Positions 5,046 through 7,356 of a stretch of 7,356 nucleotides of DNA are shown here, in pieces; the first letter of the stretch is position 1, and each line of letters opens with the position of its first letter. The stretch is from contig DBWJ01000072.1 in NCBI GenBank assembly GCA_002308955.1, forward strand, positions 1 to 7,356, read 5' to 3'. The DNA is from Lachnoclostridium sp. UBA1241. Its GTDB lineage: Bacteria; Bacillota; Clostridia; Lachnospirales; Lachnospiraceae. The notes under the pieces are model-generated. The model saw only the letters and a list, made by a program, of their open reading frames with translations. It searched no databases and was not told the DNA's origin. The position numbers were made by a program, and so were the translations under genes.

Positions 5046-5708
5046 TTATTCGCCGGTAAATTCAACAAGCACCGCGCTGCTGACGCCCTCGATGGCATTC
5101 AGCTCATCCAGAAACGGCGTTTCGCTTCCGCGGAAACGGATCTGTACGGTCAGCTCGGTCTCGTCCTTATATACGGACTTATTCTTAAGGCGGCTCTTCA
5201 GCGAAGTGAGCACCTTCTTAACATCTTCCGAAGCGTTCTTTTGGTAGCGCACCACGAGAAGGTACGTGCCGCGGCTCGTCCGAAGAAGGATCATCAGCAC
5301 GTAAACGACCGCGATGAACACGGAGCCGATCAGCGCGAACGGAACCATTCCGGCGCCGGTGGTAAGGCCCGCAACAACCGCCCAGAACAAAAAGCCTACA
5401 TCGAGCGGATCCTTGATTGCGGAACGGAAACGGATGATACTAAGCGCGCCGATTGTTCCGAGCGAAAGCGCCACGCTCGAGCTGATCGTAAGAATGATCA
5501 TTGCCGTGATCAGCGTAACAAGTACCAGAAGCACCGCGAAATTCTCGCTGTAGCAGGCGCCGCGGTAGAAGAACCGGTACACGCAGTAGATAATCGCCGC
5601 GCAGATGACGGTAAATGTGAGGCACGCGATGATCTGGGTCGGCGTCGTGCTGCTCAGGGAGTCGGCCTGTCCCATCAGGTTTTTGATTTCGGTAATGTAA
5701 TCAGACAT
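5046..5708 (-). CDS. DUF4956 membrane protein
   Basis: This is a 220-residue protein with hydrophobic segments at about 26-46, 56-78, 104-118 and 120-142, followed by a soluble C-terminal domain (147-220). The family signature SLGTIGALSIIRFRSAIKDP (82-101) is present, with the charged RFRSAIKD stretch flanked by membrane segments. The C-terminal part (LLVVRYQK, ELTVQIRFRG, VSSAVLVEF) resembles a small ferredoxin-like or ACT-like regulatory fold. The reading frame is open further upstream, but I chose the ATG at 5708 because AAGGAG lies 7-8 nt before it and overlaps the TAA stop of the VTC gene, indicating translational coupling. The family is often found next to VTC and CotH genes. Its function is unknown; a membrane partner or conduit for the VTC-domain enzyme is my inference. 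Confidence 0.88.
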   Translation of the reverse strand: MSDYITEIKNLMGQADSLSSTTPTQIIACLTFTVICAAIIYCVYRFFYRGACYSENFAVLLVLVTLITAMIILTISSSVALSLGTIGALSIIRFRSAIKDPLDVGFLFWAVVAGLTTGAGMVPFALIGSVFIAVVYVLMILLRTSRGTYLLVVRYQKNASEDVKKVLTSLKSRLKNKSVYKDETELTVQIRFRGSETPFLDELNAIEGVSSAVLVEFTGE

Positions 5709-5719
5709 GGATATGCTCC

Positions 5720-6454
5720 TTAGCGTAAAATGATATAGTTGCGTTTCAGATAATCGCTGCACAGAACGAATTTCGAGACGGCAAGTTTGATGCCGTTATT
5801 CTGTAAAAGCTGTTTCAGGTACATCGGGAAGGCGCTGTCGTATTTGACTTCGAGAATCACTTCCTGCTGCGGGTAAACCGGCGCGGTTCTAAGCTCCTCG
5901 TCGAACATGTCAAGCGTGTTCGTGCCTGCTGCCACCATCCGGTCAAATGTGATCCTTACCATCGAGAGCGGATGCGTGAAGGCTTCCCGGTAATATTCGA
6001 CGATGACCTTCGGCGAAAGCCCCTGTGATGCGTGAAGGCTTAACACTTCCTTACAAAGAGGGGAGTCGTAAGCGGCAAGCGGCGTAAAGTCGCCTGCGAG
6101 GATCGCGTCGTAGTCCGCCCTCGTGATCCGTGCCGCGGATTTGCTGATCCGGTCGTCGATCTTCTCCTTATTCTCGAGAATGATGTAGGAATCGTCGTTG
6201 TTGTAGGCGCGGATCCGGAATTTGTTCCGGTGCTGCACGCCGCTGTCCTTCTCGTAATAGGCGTCTTCCTTTTCGGTATCGAGGTAGACGCTTCTGATCA
6301 GGTATCCCTCCGGGTCCCGCATGTTCGGGTCCGGCGTCAGCACACCCTTTACGCGTGTCCGCAGCTCGATATACTGCGCATACGTCAGAAGAATCTTGAT
6401 CTCGTGCCGTTTCGGGCGTTCGAGGAACGGATTTTCATAAAGGGTAATGTCCAT
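5720..6454 (-). CDS. VTC-domain protein, polyphosphate polymerase-like
   Basis: This 244-residue soluble protein is the first gene of the operon. It has the triphosphate-tunnel fold hallmarks of the VTC4 polymerase core. These are RHEIK (16-20), SVYLDT (55-60), RNKFRIRAY (76-84; K78, R80, R82), LENKEKIDDRISK (93-105; E94, K96, K98), VEYYREAF (152-159), RITFDR (167-172), ILEVKYD (200-206; E202 as likely metal ligand) and SKF (227-229). The basic tunnel residues are therefore intact. There is no SPX domain and no membrane segment, as in other bacterial members. In yeast VTC4 this fold makes polyphosphate from ATP; the activity of the bacterial single-domain proteins is inferred. I chose the ATG at 6454 because GAGG sits 6 nt upstream; a TTG at 6466 would overlap that site. 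The stop overlaps the ribosome binding site of the next gene. Confidence 0.88.
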   Translation of the reverse strand: MDITLYENPFLERPKRHEIKILLTYAQYIELRTRVKGVLTPDPNMRDPEGYLIRSVYLDTEKEDAYYEKDSGVQHRNKFRIRAYNNDDSYIILENKEKIDDRISKSAARITRADYDAILAGDFTPLAAYDSPLCKEVLSLHASQGLSPKVIVEYYREAFTHPLSMVRITFDRMVAAGTNTLDMFDEELRTAPVYPQQEVILEVKYDSAFPMYLKQLLQNNGIKLAVSKFVLCSDYLKRNYIILR

Positions 6455-6484
6455 CAAATACCTCAATCAAGGAAGTTACGGGCG

Positions 6485-6498
6485 CACGCGGGCGCGTG
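6485..6498. promoter_or_regulatory. GC-rich 6-bp inverted repeat in the operon leader
   Basis: CACGCG-GG-CGCGTG is a perfect palindrome with a two-base centre. It lies about 7-20 nt downstream of the predicted start of the VTC operon transcript. It stands out against the AT-rich promoter region. It could be an operator or a small leader hairpin; no regulator can be named. Confidence 0.35.
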
Positions 6499-6511
6499 GC
6501 ATTTCGATAGC

Positions 6512-6540
6512 ATTATAAAGGTTTTCAAAGAAAGTGTAAA
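6512..6540 (-). promoter_or_regulatory. Sigma-A promoter of the VTC-DUF4956-CotH operon
   Basis: Read on the minus strand, TTTACA (6540-6535), a 17-bp spacer and a perfect TATAAT (6517-6512) form a near-consensus promoter. Transcription should start near 6505, giving a leader of about 50 nt. I see no other promoter inside the operon, and the gene spacings are 11 and 19 nt, so the three genes are probably one transcript. Confidence 0.8.
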
Positions 6541-6568
6541 GGGAGATTACCCTATTTCACAAAAAAGT

Positions 6569-6597
6569 TTCACATTTTGCGGCGAATGTGCTATGAT
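6569..6597 (+). promoter_or_regulatory. Extended -10 promoter of truA
   Basis: TTCACA (6569-6574), 17 bp and TATGAT (6592-6597) with an upstream TGC (6589-6591) make an extended -10 sigma-A promoter. It is back to back with the operon promoter; the two -35 boxes are about 28 bp apart. TTTCACA occurs twice (6555-6561 and 6568-6574). Confidence 0.75.
6571..6590. promoter_or_regulatory. Candidate operator inside the truA promoter
   Basis: CACATT (6571-6576) and AATGTG (6585-6590) are perfect inverted repeats separated by 8 nt. They occupy the interval from the -35 box to the -10 box, a typical repressor position. The 20-nt site matches 1365-1384 at about 15 of 20 positions with identical arm spacing. 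Regulation through it is a hypothesis. Confidence 0.4.
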
Positions 6598-6631
6598 GTA
6601 GAATGTCTTATTATTTCCAAAAGGAGCCGAA

Positions 6632-7356
6632 ATGAAGCATTTTCGCATTACGCTGCAGTATGACGGAAGCCGTTACGATGGCTGGCAGAAGCAGGGAAAC
6701 ACGGACAATACGATTCAGGGCAGAGTCGAGACGATGCTTTCGAAGCTGTTCGAGCAGGAAATCGAAGTTCAGGGCTCCGGCCGGACAGATGCGGGCGTGC
6801 ATGCCGTCGGACAGGTTGCAAGCTTTGCGGCGGACACCGATCTCGGGCCTGATAAGGTCATGGAGAAGATGAACGCATTCCTGCCGAAGGACATTGTCGT
6901 GACCGACTGCCGCATGACCGATGCGCGCTTTCACGCAAGGCTTAACGCCAAACGAAAGACGTACTGCTATCGGATCGTGACGGGAAGGCTCCGACCGGTT
7001 TTCGGACGCCAATATGTTTTATGGCATCCGGAGGAGCTTGACCTTAAGGCAATGCGAAAGGCCGCGGAATGCCTGATCGGCGAGCATGATTTCCGAAGCT
7101 TTCTCGGAAACCGGCACTACAAGAAATCTACGGTTCGTACGATATATGACATTACCTTTTCCGAAACGGTCCGAAAGGAAGGGGAGACGGCTTTCCCGGA
7201 GATTGCCATCGCATTTTCCGGAAACGGATTCCTGCCGAACATGGTCAGGATTCTGACCGGGACGCTTTTGGAGATCGGAGAAGGCAAGCGCGAGCCGGGT
7301 GAAATGAAATCAATTCTTGGCGGAGCGGACAGGGCGCTTGCGGGGCCGACGGCACC
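6632..7356 (+). CDS. truA: tRNA pseudouridine synthase A (3' end outside the window)
   Basis: TruA converts uridines 38-40 in the anticodon stem-loop of many tRNAs to pseudouridine. The 241 visible residues cover nearly the whole protein. They include MKHFRITLQYDGSRYDGWQK at the N-terminus, the catalytic motif GRTDAGVHA with D53, RKTYCYRI (108-115) with the conserved tyrosines, DFRSF (153-157), and GNGFLPNMVRIL (197-208). The sequence runs off the edge at AGPTA, which in the family is followed by only a short C-terminal tail, so about ten residues are missing. The start is set by AAAAGGAG, about 6 nt before the ATG. It is divergent from the VTC operon and has its own promoter. It is a housekeeping gene with no anomaly in the visible part. 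Confidence 0.97.
   Translation, partial: MKHFRITLQYDGSRYDGWQKQGNTDNTIQGRVETMLSKLFEQEIEVQGSGRTDAGVHAVGQVASFAADTDLGPDKVMEKMNAFLPKDIVVTDCRMTDARFHARLNAKRKTYCYRIVTGRLRPVFGRQYVLWHPEELDLKAMRKAAECLIGEHDFRSFLGNRHYKKSTVRTIYDITFSETVRKEGETAFPEIAIAFSGNGFLPNMVRILTGTLLEIGEGKREPGEMKSILGGADRALAGPTA

Noticed and set aside
4974..5723. 249-codon plus-strand open frame across the DUF4956 gene
   Set aside because: It is antisense to the DUF4956 coding sequence; the translated product is low-complexity Arg/Asp/His-rich, with no recognisable domain.
5709..5762. N-terminal extension of the DUF4956 protein
   Set aside because: The frame is open to 5762, but that region overlaps the VTC coding sequence, and the well-placed AAGGAG points to the ATG at 5708.
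6611..7012. 133-codon minus-strand open frame opposite truA
   Set aside because: truA on the plus strand is unmistakable, including its catalytic motif.

Overview
The window looks like a chromosomal segment of a moderately GC-rich Bacillota bacterium, most likely a Clostridia member from a gut or rumen lineage. Three things point there: strong Shine-Dalgarno sequences, near-consensus sigma-A promoters, and a VTC / DUF4956 / CotH gene trio. The taxonomy is an inference from gene content, because no rRNA or other marker is present apart from a partial truA.

Layout. Positions 1-2611 are an accessory-looking strip. Two plus-strand orphan genes, a PD-(D/E)XK-like nuclease (452-1270) and a membrane-anchored protein of unknown function (1512-2216), each have their own strong promoter. 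They are bracketed by copies of a 75-bp structured repeat: two copies at 40-188, one degenerate copy at 1269-1345 and three copies at 2385-2609. Related rho-independent terminators (tail at 1-11, 192-233, 2313-2356) accompany the two larger clusters. The terminator tail, the 28-nt spacer and the first repeat at the left edge align without gaps to 2346-2459, so this is a composite intergenic module present at least twice. Upstream of the second gene lie a perfect 11-bp inverted repeat and a degenerate 34-nt tandem repeat that runs into the -35 box.

Positions 2612-6454 (minus strand) form one compact operon read from a TTTACA-N17-TATAAT promoter at 6512-6540. In order it encodes a VTC-domain polyphosphate-polymerase-like protein, a DUF4956 membrane protein, and an 804-residue membrane-anchored CotH-family kinase-like protein with chitobiase-C, InlB-like and lamin-tail accessory domains. 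The simplest reading is a cytosolic enzyme, a membrane partner and an extracytoplasmic kinase-fold protein acting in one surface or polyphosphate-linked process. The triad is known from genome comparisons, but its joint function is, to my knowledge, not established.

From 6569 rightward, a divergent extended -10 promoter drives truA (tRNA pseudouridine synthase A), which runs off the right edge a few residues short of its end. A 20-nt palindromic site inside the truA promoter resembles one upstream of the second orphan gene, which hints at a shared regulator.
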